A DNA stretch of 16,565 bases from positions 1-16,565 of the forward strand of contig WJIN01000374.1 in NCBI GenBank assembly GCA_014730295.1. The letters run 5' to 3'. Source of the stretch: Promethearchaeota archaeon (GTDB lineage: Archaea; Asgardarchaeota; Lokiarchaeia; Sigynarchaeales; SOKP01). This document shows, in pieces, positions 8,550-16,079 of the stretch (position 1 is its first letter; each line of letters starts with the position of its first letter). Below the pieces are notes generated by a model. The model was not told the DNA's origin and made no database searches. It saw nothing but the letters and a program-made list of their open reading frames with translations. The position numbers and the translations under genes are program-made.

Positions 8550-8972
8550 TCATAAATCATCTCCTTCAATCAACTCAAAATCTTGTTTTTGAAGTACATC
8601 AATAGCCTTATCGGGATCATCTACTTTGACGATTATTACTGAATGATACTTTGGGGTGGTGGTTAGATAAAGATAATCGATATTAATTTTATTGTTCCCA
8701 AGGCTATTCGCTACATTAAATAAATCCGAAGCATCTTTTCCGAATTTTACCGCAATTACCTCAGTTGAAGTAAATTCGTATCCATTTTGCTCTAAATAGT
8801 CTATACATTTCTTTGGTTTATCCACCAACAAAAGAATTAATCCATAGTCAGCTGTCTCGACAACCGAAATTGCTCGGACATTTATTTCGCTTTCAGACAA
8901 TTCTTTCAACAATTCTGCCAATTCTCCAGGTTCATTTGGCAAAAATATACTTAATTCAGTCACATATTTCAT
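8550..8972 (-). CDS. Tandem ACT-domain protein 1
   Basis: The protein is 140 residues from ATG 8972 (142 from the in-frame GTG 8978). It consists of two ACT domains and nothing else, a layout seen in archaeal proteins encoded next to phenylacetate-CoA ligase. ACT domains bind small ligands, usually amino acids, at domain interfaces. The first ACT keeps the ligand-loop Pro-Gly (EPGEL, near residue 15). In the second the equivalent position reads ASDL, so that site has probably lost ligand binding. ATG 8972 is preceded by GAGAG, and either start is workable. It is the ACT gene nearest iorB and the most divergent of the three paralogues in its second half. It may regulate IOR or sense aromatic amino acids; a catalytic role is unlikely. 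Confidence 0.9.
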   Translation of the reverse strand: MKYVTELSIFLPNEPGELAELLKELSESEINVRAISVVETADYGLILLLVDKPKKCIDYLEQNGYEFTSTEVIAVKFGKDASDLFNVANSLGNNKINIDYLYLTTTPKYHSVIIVKVDDPDKAIDVLQKQDFELIEGDDL

Positions 8973-9074
8973 TTTCACAACACTCTCTTCTTTAAATTCA
9001 ATTTTGAAGTAAATAATTTCGTTTTAGTATATTAAAAAAGATTACTTATATAGATAATAAAACAATCAAAGTTC

Positions 9075-9497
9075 CTAAATCTTTTCTCTTTCTTCTAACA
9101 AAAAATTATTTTGCTTTAGAACTTCAATTGCCATCTCATTATCATTTACTCTCAAAATTAGAAGAGACTCATCTTTTACCAAAGTTGAATACATATATTC
9201 AATATTTACATTATTTTCCCCTAAAACTTTCGAAATTTTTAAAAGACCCTTGGTGTGTCCTTCTTCAGAGAGAACTTTTACGGCAATTACTTTTGTAATA
9301 GAATAGATATGATCTTTTTCCTCTAATAATTTAATACATTTATCCGGTTTATCCACTAAAAGTAGGATAAGTCCATATTCTTCATTTTCAGCAACAGTTA
9401 TGGCACGTATTTCAATATCGTTTTCTACCAATAGGGTCGCAAATCGAGCCAATTGTCCGGGCCTATTTTTAAGATAGATGCTTAGCTGAGTTAACAT
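9075..9497 (-). CDS. Tandem ACT-domain protein 2
   Basis: This 140-residue two-ACT protein is a paralogue of its neighbours on both sides. All three share the LLVDKxxKC block in the middle of the first domain and a VIAV strand opening the second. The first domain keeps Pro-Gly (RPGQL, residues 12-16). The second has a small insertion and reads EEGHTKGLL where Pro-Gly would lie, so its ligand site is altered. ATG 9497 has no ribosome-binding site, and an oligo-T stretch follows the upstream ACT gene, so this gene may be transcribed separately, perhaps as a leaderless message. Its likely role is sensing an amino acid, by inference from the family and from its place between paaK and iorBA. All three ACT proteins could form mixed oligomers. 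Confidence 0.9.
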   Translation of the reverse strand: MLTQLSIYLKNRPGQLARFATLLVENDIEIRAITVAENEEYGLILLLVDKPDKCIKLLEEKDHIYSITKVIAVKVLSEEGHTKGLLKISKVLGENNVNIEYMYSTLVKDESLLILRVNDNEMAIEVLKQNNFLLEEREKI

Positions 9498-9618
9498 TTT
9501 TATGTATTAGACTATATCGGTTTTTTAATTTTACGTTAAATGCTAAAAATTTATCAAGTTTAGTTTATGTTTTATTTAATATAATAGTTGTTGTGATTAG
9601 TTGGACTTTATTGTATAA

Positions 9619-9632
9619 TAAAAAAAAGAATA
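9619..9632 (-). terminator. Oligo-T terminator after the third ACT gene
   Basis: The minus strand shows eight consecutive T a few bases after the stop codon at 9635. This is a plausible archaeal terminator that would split the six-gene run into at least two transcripts. Confidence 0.45.
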
Positions 9633-9634
9633 AA

Positions 9635-10048
9635 TTAAAATTCTTGAGATTTAACTAATTTTACGCCATTCTTTTCTAATATTTTGGTTGCTTTCTCAAT
9701 ATTGTCTACTCTTAGCACAATTATGGCTTCCTCTCTCACCAATGTGCTATATACGTATTCAATATTGATATCATTTTCTCCTAAAATACGTGCTATCTCA
9801 TGAAGTGCTCCTGGTTTATCTGGGATATCAACAGCAATAACATCTGTAATGGATACAAGATAATTGTTTTCACGAAGAATTTTCACACATTTATCATTTT
9901 TATCAACTAACATTCGTAAAATACCAAAATCGGCTGTTTCTGCGACTGTTAATGCCCGCATATTTATATCATTATCTTGGAGGACTTTTGTGAATTTACC
10001 CAAAATTCCTGGCGTGTTTTCCAAAAAAACGCTAATCTGCTTTAACAT
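9635..10048 (-). CDS. Tandem ACT-domain protein 3, both ligand loops intact
   Basis: The protein is 137 residues from ATG 10048. GTG 10060 would add four residues, but the AGGTG overlapping that GTG and the paaK stop codon looks like the ribosome-binding site for the ATG, nine bases on. It has two ACT domains, and both keep the ligand-binding Pro-Gly: TPGIL in the first and DKPGALHEIARILGENDINI in the second, the most canonical ACT sequence in the window. It starts right after the paaK stop, so the two genes are probably translationally coupled. This coupling is the best local evidence that the ACT proteins serve the arylacetate pathway. I infer that it binds an aromatic amino acid or a product of PaaK/IOR and adjusts one of these enzymes. 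Confidence 0.92.
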   Translation of the reverse strand: MLKQISVFLENTPGILGKFTKVLQDNDINMRALTVAETADFGILRMLVDKNDKCVKILRENNYLVSITDVIAVDIPDKPGALHEIARILGENDINIEYVYSTLVREEAIIVLRVDNIEKATKILEKNGVKLVKSQEF

Positions 10049-10060
10049 TTTAATAAACAC

Positions 10061-11368
10061 CTAAATATTTTTAGATCTTTTATCTATCACGTGTTTGGCC
10101 TTCCCTTCGGTTCGTGGAATTGTCCCTGGGGGTACGAGATCCACATCCGCTCTTACTTGTAAAATATTGTACAATTTTTCTTCGATCTTGTTCTTAAATT
10201 GTTCAAGCACTTTCATTTCATCAGAGAAAGTCTCCTCGGTTAATTCCACTTTAACTTCAAGAGAATCAATAATATCGCGATTGATGATAATCTGGTAATA
10301 ACCCGCTACTCCTGGGATTTGCATTAGAGCAGATTCGATCTGAGAGGGAAAAACGTTAATACCTCTCACTATAAGCATATCATCAGCACGACCCGTTACT
10401 TTCTTCATCCGCACATGAGTTCGTCCACACGCACATGTTTCGCGATTTAAAATCGAGATATCGTTTGTGATATATCGGATTAGTGGTAATCCGGTTTTTT
10501 CTAAGGTAGTAAAGGCAAGAATGCCTTCTTCTCCGGGAGGCACGGGTTCAAGAGTTTCTTGATCAAGAGTTTCGACAATGAAAAAGTCTTCCCATATATG
10601 CATTCCATTTTTTTCTTCACATTCCACAGATACCCCGGGACCATAAATTTCAGATAGTCCGTAGATATCATACGCATCGATCTCTAACTCATCCTCGATG
10701 GTTTTACGGAGATTATCAGACCATGGTTCTGCACCAAAGATTCCTTTTTTAAGAGCTAATTTAGATACATCAATATTATTTTGTTTTGCATATTCCGCAA
10801 TATAGAGTGCATAGCTGGGGGTACAAGTCATTATAGTACTTCCAAAATCTTGCATTATCATTAATTGGCGTTCAGTATTGCCACCTGAAATAGGAATAAC
10901 GGATGCGCCTATCTTTTCGGCACCGTAATGAAAGCCTAAGCCGCCCGTAAACAACCCATATCCATAAGCGTTCTGAATGACGTCCTTATGGGTAACCCCG
11001 GGTGCCATGACCGTTCTTGCCATTAATTCGGTCCAATCGTCGATATCCTTTTTGGTATAGGTGACCACCGTTGGTTTGCCAGTTGTTCCCGAAGATGCGT
11101 GAATTCTGATTATTTGATCCATCGGAACTGCGTTCAGACCAAAAGGATAATGATCTCTCAGGTCATCTTTGTAAGTTAGGGGTAATTTGGTGATATCTTC
11201 TTTCCCTTTAATATCATCTGGAGTTATACCCATTTCTTTGAATTTTTTATTATAAAATTCAACGTTTTCATAGCAGTATTTTGCTAGGTTTTGTAATTTC
11301 TTTCCTTGTAATGCATCCAATTCATCGCGAGGGAGTGTTTCAGCTTCTTTATTCCAATAATTTACCAT
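10061..11368 (-). CDS. paaK: Phenylacetate-CoA ligase (AMP-forming)
   Basis: The enzyme activates phenylacetate or a related arylacetate with ATP and CoA, giving arylacetyl-CoA, AMP and PPi. At 435 residues it is of normal PaaK size. Its motifs are the P-loop SSGTTGKPT (92-100), TPSY near 183-186, YDIYGLSE (233-240), a Cys pair TCACGRTH near 311-318, the hinge-region motif [16 protein letters not shown] (327-342), and C-terminal GKAK (422-425) supplying the adenylation Lys. One oddity is RYITND near 298-303, where family members usually show RYRTxD; the Asp is kept but the Arg is Ile. ATG 11368 aligns with the family N-terminus and has no ribosome-binding site, suggesting a leaderless message. 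It is the first gene of the run toward iorA and is divergent from the symporter. Confidence 0.95.
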   Translation of the reverse strand: MVNYWNKEAETLPRDELDALQGKKLQNLAKYCYENVEFYNKKFKEMGITPDDIKGKEDITKLPLTYKDDLRDHYPFGLNAVPMDQIIRIHASSGTTGKPTVVTYTKKDIDDWTELMARTVMAPGVTHKDVIQNAYGYGLFTGGLGFHYGAEKIGASVIPISGGNTERQLMIMQDFGSTIMTCTPSYALYIAEYAKQNNIDVSKLALKKGIFGAEPWSDNLRKTIEDELEIDAYDIYGLSEIYGPGVSVECEEKNGMHIWEDFFIVETLDQETLEPVPPGEEGILAFTTLEKTGLPLIRYITNDISILNRETCACGRTHVRMKKVTGRADDMLIVRGINVFPSQIESALMQIPGVAGYYQIIINRDIIDSLEVKVELTEETFSDEMKVLEQFKNKIEEKLYNILQVRADVDLVPPGTIPRTEGKAKHVIDKRSKNI

Positions 11369-11415
11369 ACTAAATACAACTCGTTTTTTTTCAGTAGTAT
11401 TAGTTAGTTCACTAC

Positions 11416-11452
11416 ATTAATTAAAACTAATTAACATACATATTAATTAAAA
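11416..11452. promoter_or_regulatory. TTAATTA-type repeats upstream of paaK
   Basis: ATTAATTAAAA occurs at 11416-11426 and again at 11442-11452, with a further TAATTAA at 11428-11434 between them. The block lies 48-84 bases upstream of the paaK start. It may hold the promoter or an operator, or may be simple AT richness. Confidence 0.35.
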
Positions 11453-11797
11453 TTTTGTGATTTTCTTCAAATAGATACATTTTCGCCAAAAAAAGAGTGT
11501 TTTTTCTACTAAATAATATCAAAGTTATGTCTTACTTATCCAAATTGCTCTGCCTCAATTTTAGCACTGATGGGAAAGGAGTGGGATATATCGAATAAAG
11601 CAGATTTCTTGTATATTTTACCAGATTTCTTATTAAAAATCTCGTCTTTTCTTAATCAAATCTTCCTATCGAATTTTTTTTTGGAAATATTTTTAAAATT
11701 ATCTATTATATTTTTTTGGAAAATTAGTTTACTATATCGACAAAAAGGATGGAAAAAAGAAAAGATTTTTATAGGTTTATAGATAAGTAAGTTTAAT

Positions 11798-11829
11798 TTT
11801 CATTCTTTAAAATGGGAATGAAATGGGAA
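11798..11829 (+). promoter_or_regulatory. Inverted and direct repeats before the symporter unit
   Basis: TTTCATTC (11798-11805) and GAATGAAA (11816-11823) form a perfect 8-base inverted repeat with a 10-base loop. AAATGGGAA at 11810-11818 recurs at 11821-11829, one helical turn away. The block sits 45-75 bases before the small membrane-protein ATG, next to a TTTAATTTT that could be the TATA box. This would be a reasonable place for an operator. Confidence 0.35.
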
Positions 11830-11872
11830 AAATTAAAAGAATAAATAAAAAACATAAAAAAATGTGAAAAAA

Positions 11873-11977
11873 ATGTTTGATTGGACAATTTGGCTTGGAA
11901 TTGGTCTCGGTATCGGTGGAGTACTGATTGCTTTATTATATACTATATATCAAATTACCAAAGAGAGGAATGAATAA
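11873..11977 (+). CDS. Symporter small accessory protein (34 residues, one membrane helix)
   Basis: The short frame from ATG 11873 to TAA 11975-11977 encodes MFDWTIWLGIG followed by a Gly/Leu/Ile-rich helix and the charged tail ITKERNE. It is a textbook single-span protein with a positive-to-mixed C-terminus. The symporter start lies one base after its stop, and the ribosome-binding site of the symporter is inside its last codons, so the two are translationally coupled. Small one-helix proteins directly upstream of sodium:solute symporters are a known family of accessory subunits, named by position and size rather than by strong sequence identity. An in-frame GTG at 11864 could add three residues; no clear ribosome-binding site decides between them. 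Confidence 0.8.
   Translation: MFDWTIWLGIGLGIGGVLIALLYTIYQITKERNE
11963..11968 (+). promoter_or_regulatory. Ribosome-binding site GAGAGG inside the small upstream gene
   Basis: GAGAGG ends ten bases before ATG 11979 and one base before ATG 11970. The spacing favours 11979 as the symporter start and rejects the longer frame from 11928, which overlaps the small gene. Confidence 0.6.
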
Positions 11978-11978
11978 A

Positions 11979-13700
11979 ATGACAGATATTGATTCATTAT
12001 CTTTATTTTCAATCTGGGCGATATTTGGCGCGTATTTGATATTTCTAGCTGTCGCAGGATACTATGCAAAACGAAAGACAAAAACTCTCAACGATTTTAT
12101 GGTTGCAGGCAGATCTATAGGTCCAATTTTGCTCGGAATCTCTTTTGGAGTGACTTATTTTAGTGCGGTTATGGTTGTTGGTGGAGGAAAATATTCATGG
12201 AATTGGGGTCTTGCGACTCTATGGATTGCTGGATTAAACACTTTAGTCGGGGTGGTTATGACTTTTGTATTTTTTGGAAAAAGAACTAGAGCTTTGGGTA
12301 AACACTTTGATTCTTTAACGGTTCCACAACTACTCGGAAAGAGATATCAAGAAAAAAGGTTGCAAACAATTACCGCCATCGTGCAATTAATTTTTCAAAC
12401 CATATATGTAATATCAATATATATGGGTTTGGCAACATTACTGGCTGTGGTCATCCCTGCAACTTATGAAGTAACTTTCATAATCGCTACTGTTATTGTT
12501 GGCATTATTACGATTATATACTTGAATTTTGGTGGGAGCCACGGAGCAATTTTGACTGATGCTGCTGAAGCAATTATAGTTTTGGTTGGGATTGTTGTTA
12601 TTTTTATTGCAGGTATGATCGCGATTGGAGGGTTTCCAGGTCTTATTTCGGGTTTGCAGGCAATTGAGGCTGACCCTACTTATGGATTAGATTCAGGCGG
12701 ACTAACAACTTTTCCAGGAAATTCCGGTTTAGCAGTAATTGGTATGGTTGCAGTTACTAGTTTCGGAGTCTGGGGATTACCACAAATGATTACTAGATTT
12801 TATACCGCTAAAGAAAAAAAGACATTACGATGGGGATTGGTAATTTCAGCAACTTGGGCATTCGCGGTTGCGTTTTTTGCTTGGTTTAATGGAGCCATCT
12901 CGAGAGTACTGTTTCAAGTAGAATCTCCAGGACTCTTTCCTGCCACCGACAGAACCTCCATTCCTTACTTAATGTTAGCAACATTGCCCCCCGTTTTTGC
13001 TGGTGTAGTTATGGCAGCAATAACAGCCGCCTCCCTAACAACGGGTGAGAAAATCATTCTGATGGCAGCAAGTAGCTACTCTATTGATGTCTATCAAGAA
13101 CGTACAGGCGCTTCTGATGATAAAACCTTGAAAATAACAAGGATTGTGTCTACCTTAGTCGTGATATTTGGAGTTATTGGTTCGATATTTGTCTTAATAT
13201 ACGGTTTAGGTGCCATACTTGATATTTGTATGTTTGCATGGGCCGCAATGGGTTCAGTAATTCTAGTTCCTTATATTCTAGGACTCTTTTGGAGGAAAGC
13301 AACTGGGAAGGCAGCAGTATATAGTGGTCTTATTGCAATAACAGTTTCAATATTACATTATTTCCTATTTTATCAAGGAGGAAATGCATTCTGGTTTGGC
13401 AGTTATCCCGAAGCCTTAGGAAATATCGCTTCCATTGAATGGATGAGAATTGAATTATTTGGTGTCGCATCTCCGATAGCTTTTACTCTTGAAGCAGCAC
13501 ATCCATTCATATTATGTATACCTGTCAGCTTGGTATTATTTGTCATCTTTTCTTGGAGAGATAAAGATGGTGCACCGCCAAAAGAATTTCTCAATGAAAT
13601 TTTCTCAGCTATGAAGGAGGAAGAAGCCTTACCTGAAACAGACTTAAAAATTCCCTCAGGAAAAGACAGTCCAGAAGTTTCTCGAGATAGACTCTACTAA
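11979..13700 (+). CDS. Sodium:solute symporter (SSS family)
   Basis: The protein has 573 residues and roughly 13 membrane helices, typical for the family. It couples Na+ entry to uptake of a small solute across the cytoplasmic membrane. Family landmarks are the first helix followed by KTLNDFMVAGRSIGP (35-49), where SSS proteins carry the DF-x-x-AGR-type loop, the GxTYFSAVMVVGGG stretch of helix 2 (57-70), WGLPQMITRFYTAKEKK (265-281), and the late helix with AAITAASLTTGEK (346-358), where the Na2-site Ser/Thr residues lie. The hydrophilic tail after residue 527 is acidic and Pro/Ser-rich. Substrate cannot be read from sequence: SSS members carry acetate, phenylacetate, proline, pantothenate and others. 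Its divergence from paaK suggests an organic acid such as arylacetate (inference). The start rests on the GAGAGG spacing. Confidence 0.95.
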   Translation: MTDIDSLSLFSIWAIFGAYLIFLAVAGYYAKRKTKTLNDFMVAGRSIGPILLGISFGVTYFSAVMVVGGGKYSWNWGLATLWIAGLNTLVGVVMTFVFFGKRTRALGKHFDSLTVPQLLGKRYQEKRLQTITAIVQLIFQTIYVISIYMGLATLLAVVIPATYEVTFIIATVIVGIITIIYLNFGGSHGAILTDAAEAIIVLVGIVVIFIAGMIAIGGFPGLISGLQAIEADPTYGLDSGGLTTFPGNSGLAVIGMVAVTSFGVWGLPQMITRFYTAKEKKTLRWGLVISATWAFAVAFFAWFNGAISRVLFQVESPGLFPATDRTSIPYLMLATLPPVFAGVVMAAITAASLTTGEKIILMAASSYSIDVYQERTGASDDKTLKITRIVSTLVVIFGVIGSIFVLIYGLGAILDICMFAWAAMGSVILVPYILGLFWRKATGKAAVYSGLIAITVSILHYFLFYQGGNAFWFGSYPEALGNIASIEWMRIELFGVASPIAFTLEAAHPFILCIPVSLVLFVIFSWRDKDGAPPKEFLNEIFSAMKEEEALPETDLKIPSGKDSPEVSRDRLY

Positions 13701-13720
13701 TATCGAAATTCACTTATAAT

Positions 13721-13738
13721 TTCTTTTTTTTTCTTTTC
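13721..13738 (+). terminator. T-rich terminator after the symporter
   Basis: A run of nine T flanked by further T-rich sequence follows the symporter stop by about 20 bases and precedes the TATA box of the next gene. Confidence 0.6.
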
Positions 13739-13775
13739 TAAATATTGCGCTCTATTATGCAGTTGAGAATAAAGA

Positions 13776-13786
13776 TATATATATTT
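13776..13786 (+). promoter_or_regulatory. TATA box of a leaderless promoter
   Basis: TATATATATTT is centred about 25 bases before ATG 13806, the distance at which archaeal transcription begins at or next to the start codon. No ribosome-binding site lies between, which agrees with a leaderless message. Confidence 0.6.
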
Positions 13787-13805
13787 AGAAGATGATCTAT
13801 ATCTT

Positions 13806-14555
13806 ATGGCTTATACACCAATAAATCAAGGAATTTATTCTCTTTTTGTTATTTATTTATTGTTAATCGCCGCAGGCATTTATCTCACAATAAAGATGAT
13901 CTCCAAATGGAGAGAGAGAAAAGTGAAGTCTCCTTTATATTTATCATTTGTGTTTATCGCATTCTTTTTTGCTTTACTATTTCTCGCGATAGGTGCCCTA
14001 GAGACGATTATTACAGGATATTTCAAGGAGATCTACCGAATAACCTTTCCGCTGTCATATTGCAGCGTAGTGGTCGCGGACATTTTTCTCTATAATTTTG
14101 CGATGGAAATCACCGGGAAGGGGAAGAAGGGTTTTATTCCAATCATAATTCTCGGTATTATTATCATAATTCTTTTACTATTACCTTGGAACTGGTGGGG
14201 TTTCCCTCGGGAAGTTTACGAAGGGAAATTGAACATTCGAACGTATTCAACCATCATATTTGCGATCTATTCTATAACCATCTATTCAATTATTGCTTCA
14301 ATCAGTTGGAAGGCAAAAACCCAAGCGGAAGAAAAAGTGTTAGAAAAGGGATTACTATTCCTCTTTTTAGGAGTAATCTCGATGATTGTTTTTTTTGTTA
14401 TGATAAGCATTGATAATATTCTCATAGTCGTTTTCTCTCATCCCGGATATTCTATATTCGTATATTTAGGGTGGGTGTTTGCATTTCTATTTATACTTTT
14501 TCTATATCTATCATTAGCGATGCCGAAATGGATTAAGAATCGATTAAAACCCTAA
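13806..14555 (+). CDS. Seven-helix membrane protein, function unknown
   Basis: This 249-residue protein is almost entirely membrane. Hydrophobic segments are at about 9-30, 44-68, 78-99, 110-128, 146-166, 181-210 and 214-238, with basic loops (KWRERKVK after helix 1, KGKK after helix 3, KNRLK at the end). The positive-inside rule puts these loops in the cytoplasm and the N-terminus outside. There is no retinal-type Lys in the last helix and no kinase or enzymatic domain is attached, so it is neither an obvious rhodopsin nor a sensor kinase. The 7TM layout recalls sensory input domains found in archaea, but I cannot name a family. It is likely monocistronic: an oligo-T stretch and a TATA box precede it, and a hairpin-like sequence follows. 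Confidence 0.85.
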   Translation: MAYTPINQGIYSLFVIYLLLIAAGIYLTIKMISKWRERKVKSPLYLSFVFIAFFFALLFLAIGALETIITGYFKEIYRITFPLSYCSVVVADIFLYNFAMEITGKGKKGFIPIIILGIIIIILLLLPWNWWGFPREVYEGKLNIRTYSTIIFAIYSITIYSIIASISWKAKTQAEEKVLEKGLLFLFLGVISMIVFFVMISIDNILIVVFSHPGYSIFVYLGWVFAFLFILFLYLSLAMPKWIKNRLKP

Positions 14556-14560
14556 TTATC

Positions 14561-14601
14561 TTTTATTTATTATACCACCGTTCTAGAAAAAATAAATAAA
14601 A
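14561..14601. terminator. Inverted repeat between convergent genes
   Basis: TTTTATTTATT (14561-14571) and AATAAATAAAA (14591-14601) are perfect reverse complements with a 19-base loop. They sit in the 72-base gap where the seven-helix gene and the second ligase gene converge. Each strand shows T-rich sequence toward its gene end, so this could terminate both. Confidence 0.5.
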
Positions 14602-14627
14602 TAAGAAAATATAAAATATAGAGAACT

Positions 14628-15914
14628 CTACTCTTTATTATTGTTTCTTTCACTCATCATTTTAAGCCAACCTTTATACCCATCGGGACGATCTCGCAAG
14701 TCTTTCACACGGATAGCCTTGCCCTCTTGTCGTGGTAAAGTTCCTGGAGGAAATGGGTTGGCATCTATACGTAGGAAGGTAGCTTCTCGTAGGTTCTTTT
14801 CTAATTCTTTTATTGCTTTCGCTTGGTTAACGCCTTCCTTAACCTCCACATTAACTGAAACATTATCGTAAACTCCAACAGTATGATAGACAATTAAATA
14901 GATGTCAGTGAAATATTCTGATAATTTAAAAATTTCCTCTTCAATCATGGAAGGATAGATATTAACTCCCTTAATCACATGCATATCATCCTTCCTTCCT
15001 TTAATTCTGTCCATTATAAAACCAGTCCGACCACACGGACATTCACTTCTTCGTAAGCTAGTAATATCTCCCGTTCTATAACGAAAGATTGGTAATGCCT
15101 CTTTCCAAAGGCTCGTTAATACGAGCTCGCCAGTTTCTCCCTCACCTAAAAGTTCTCCCGTCTTGGGATCCACAATTTCAGGATAGAAATAATCTGACCA
15201 AATATGGAGTCCATTTTGTTCTTGACATTCAACAGAGACTCCCGGCCCGGTTGCTTCCGTTAAACCATAGTTATCATATGCCTTAATCCCTACTCTATCT
15301 TCGATTGTATCTCGTGTAGACTCTGCCCAACCTTCAGCACCTAAAATGGCGTATTTCAAATAAAGGTCATTCTTCGAGATTCCTTCCTGTTCCATGATTT
15401 CTGCTATTCGCAATCCAAACGATGGGATTGCGTGAAATGAAGTTACTTTAAATGTTTGAAAAAATTCCAATTGTTTTGAAGTATTCCCGGGTCCAAATGG
15501 AATTAGCATGGCCCCTAAAAGGGTACATCCTTGTGCATATCCAAAACCCCCGGTGAATAATCCCGCGGATGTTGTATTTTGAAACACATCTTTTTTGGTC
15601 ATACCTATAGCACCTAGATTTCGAGCACATAAATATGACCATGTATCTAGATCATTTCTCGTATAAAATCCACAAGTGGGGCGATGACCGCTAGTGCCCG
15701 ATGTCGCATGCATACGAATGAGTTTAGCTTTATCGACACATACTAACTTATCCGGAAAGCTGTCTAAAAAATCGTCTTTGTCCATACATGGAATTTTTCC
15801 AAAATCTTCAATAGATTTCAGATCATCTGGAGAGATCCCAGCTTCTTTGTATCTTTCTCTTAAGAAAGGGATATTATCATAAATTCGTTGTAAAGTCCAT
15901 CGACCTTTTTTCAC
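14628..15914 (-). CDS. Second phenylacetate-CoA ligase-like enzyme
   Basis: This is an AMP-forming acyl-CoA ligase of the PaaK family and a clear paralogue of the first. The GTG at 15914 gives 428 residues, but homology continues upstream (see 15915-15990), so this start is too short. Its motifs are GTSGHRPT in the P-loop (73-80), [18 protein letters not shown] (213-230), RYRTGD (278-283), a Cys pair ECPCGRTG near 291-298, GRKDDMHVIKGVNIYP (306-321), and GKAIRV (398-403). The P-loop has one residue more than paaK and replaces the Lys of GTTGKPT with His-Arg, which may change ATP handling. The RYRTGD motif is canonical here, unlike in paaK. It may prefer a different aryl or acyl acid. It stands alone on the minus strand, convergent with the seven-helix gene and divergent from the methyltransferase. 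Confidence 0.92.
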   Translation of the reverse strand: MKKGRWTLQRIYDNIPFLRERYKEAGISPDDLKSIEDFGKIPCMDKDDFLDSFPDKLVCVDKAKLIRMHATSGTSGHRPTCGFYTRNDLDTWSYLCARNLGAIGMTKKDVFQNTTSAGLFTGGFGYAQGCTLLGAMLIPFGPGNTSKQLEFFQTFKVTSFHAIPSFGLRIAEIMEQEGISKNDLYLKYAILGAEGWAESTRDTIEDRVGIKAYDNYGLTEATGPGVSVECQEQNGLHIWSDYFYPEIVDPKTGELLGEGETGELVLTSLWKEALPIFRYRTGDITSLRRSECPCGRTGFIMDRIKGRKDDMHVIKGVNIYPSMIEEEIFKLSEYFTDIYLIVYHTVGVYDNVSVNVEVKEGVNQAKAIKELEKNLREATFLRIDANPFPPGTLPRQEGKAIRVKDLRDRPDGYKGWLKMMSERNNNKE

Positions 15915-15990
15915 GAAATTTGTCTCAAGCTCATCCCAAGAAATTTTTTCTTGTTTTTCATCAAAATAATTATATTGCGTTGTGAATCAT
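15915..15990 (-). other. N-terminal coding extension of the second ligase with displaced start codon
   Basis: The ligase frame stays open to the TGA at 15987-15989. Its translation from about 15974 (YNYFDEKQEK, then WDELE) aligns without gaps to the first 25 residues of paaK ([10 protein letters not shown], then RDELD), so this DNA codes for protein. Yet no ATG, GTG or TTG is in frame before 15914. The only ATG in the right place (15988-15990) is one frame off and overlaps the TGA. A one-base indel between 15974 and 15988, real or from assembly, or a non-standard start such as ACG 15980, would explain this. Confidence 0.7.
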
Positions 15991-16079
15991 CTCTCGAAAT
16001 TCTTAATATATATTTTTATGTAATGGAAAGGATAATAAAAAGTATAGTGATATTATTATTATCATAACTAAGAGAATTT

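Larger units (their letters stand above)
11369..11872. other. Divergent intergenic region between paaK and the symporter unit
   Basis: About 500 bases separate the two diverging transcripts. The middle (11600-11780) is T-rich; its one open frame encodes Phe/Leu/Ile-rich low-complexity sequence and is not convincing. The ends carry the repeats listed separately. Both promoters must lie here. Confidence 0.6.

Noticed and set aside
11570..11782. Open frame of 70 codons on the + strand in the divergent region
   Set aside because: The product is Phe/Leu/Ile/Lys-rich low complexity from T-rich DNA, with no ribosome-binding site, and looks like chance.
11928..11978. Longer N-terminus for the symporter from base 11928
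   Set aside because: It would overlap the small membrane-protein gene and add a non-family Tyr/Leu-rich leader; the ribosome-binding site supports ATG 11979.
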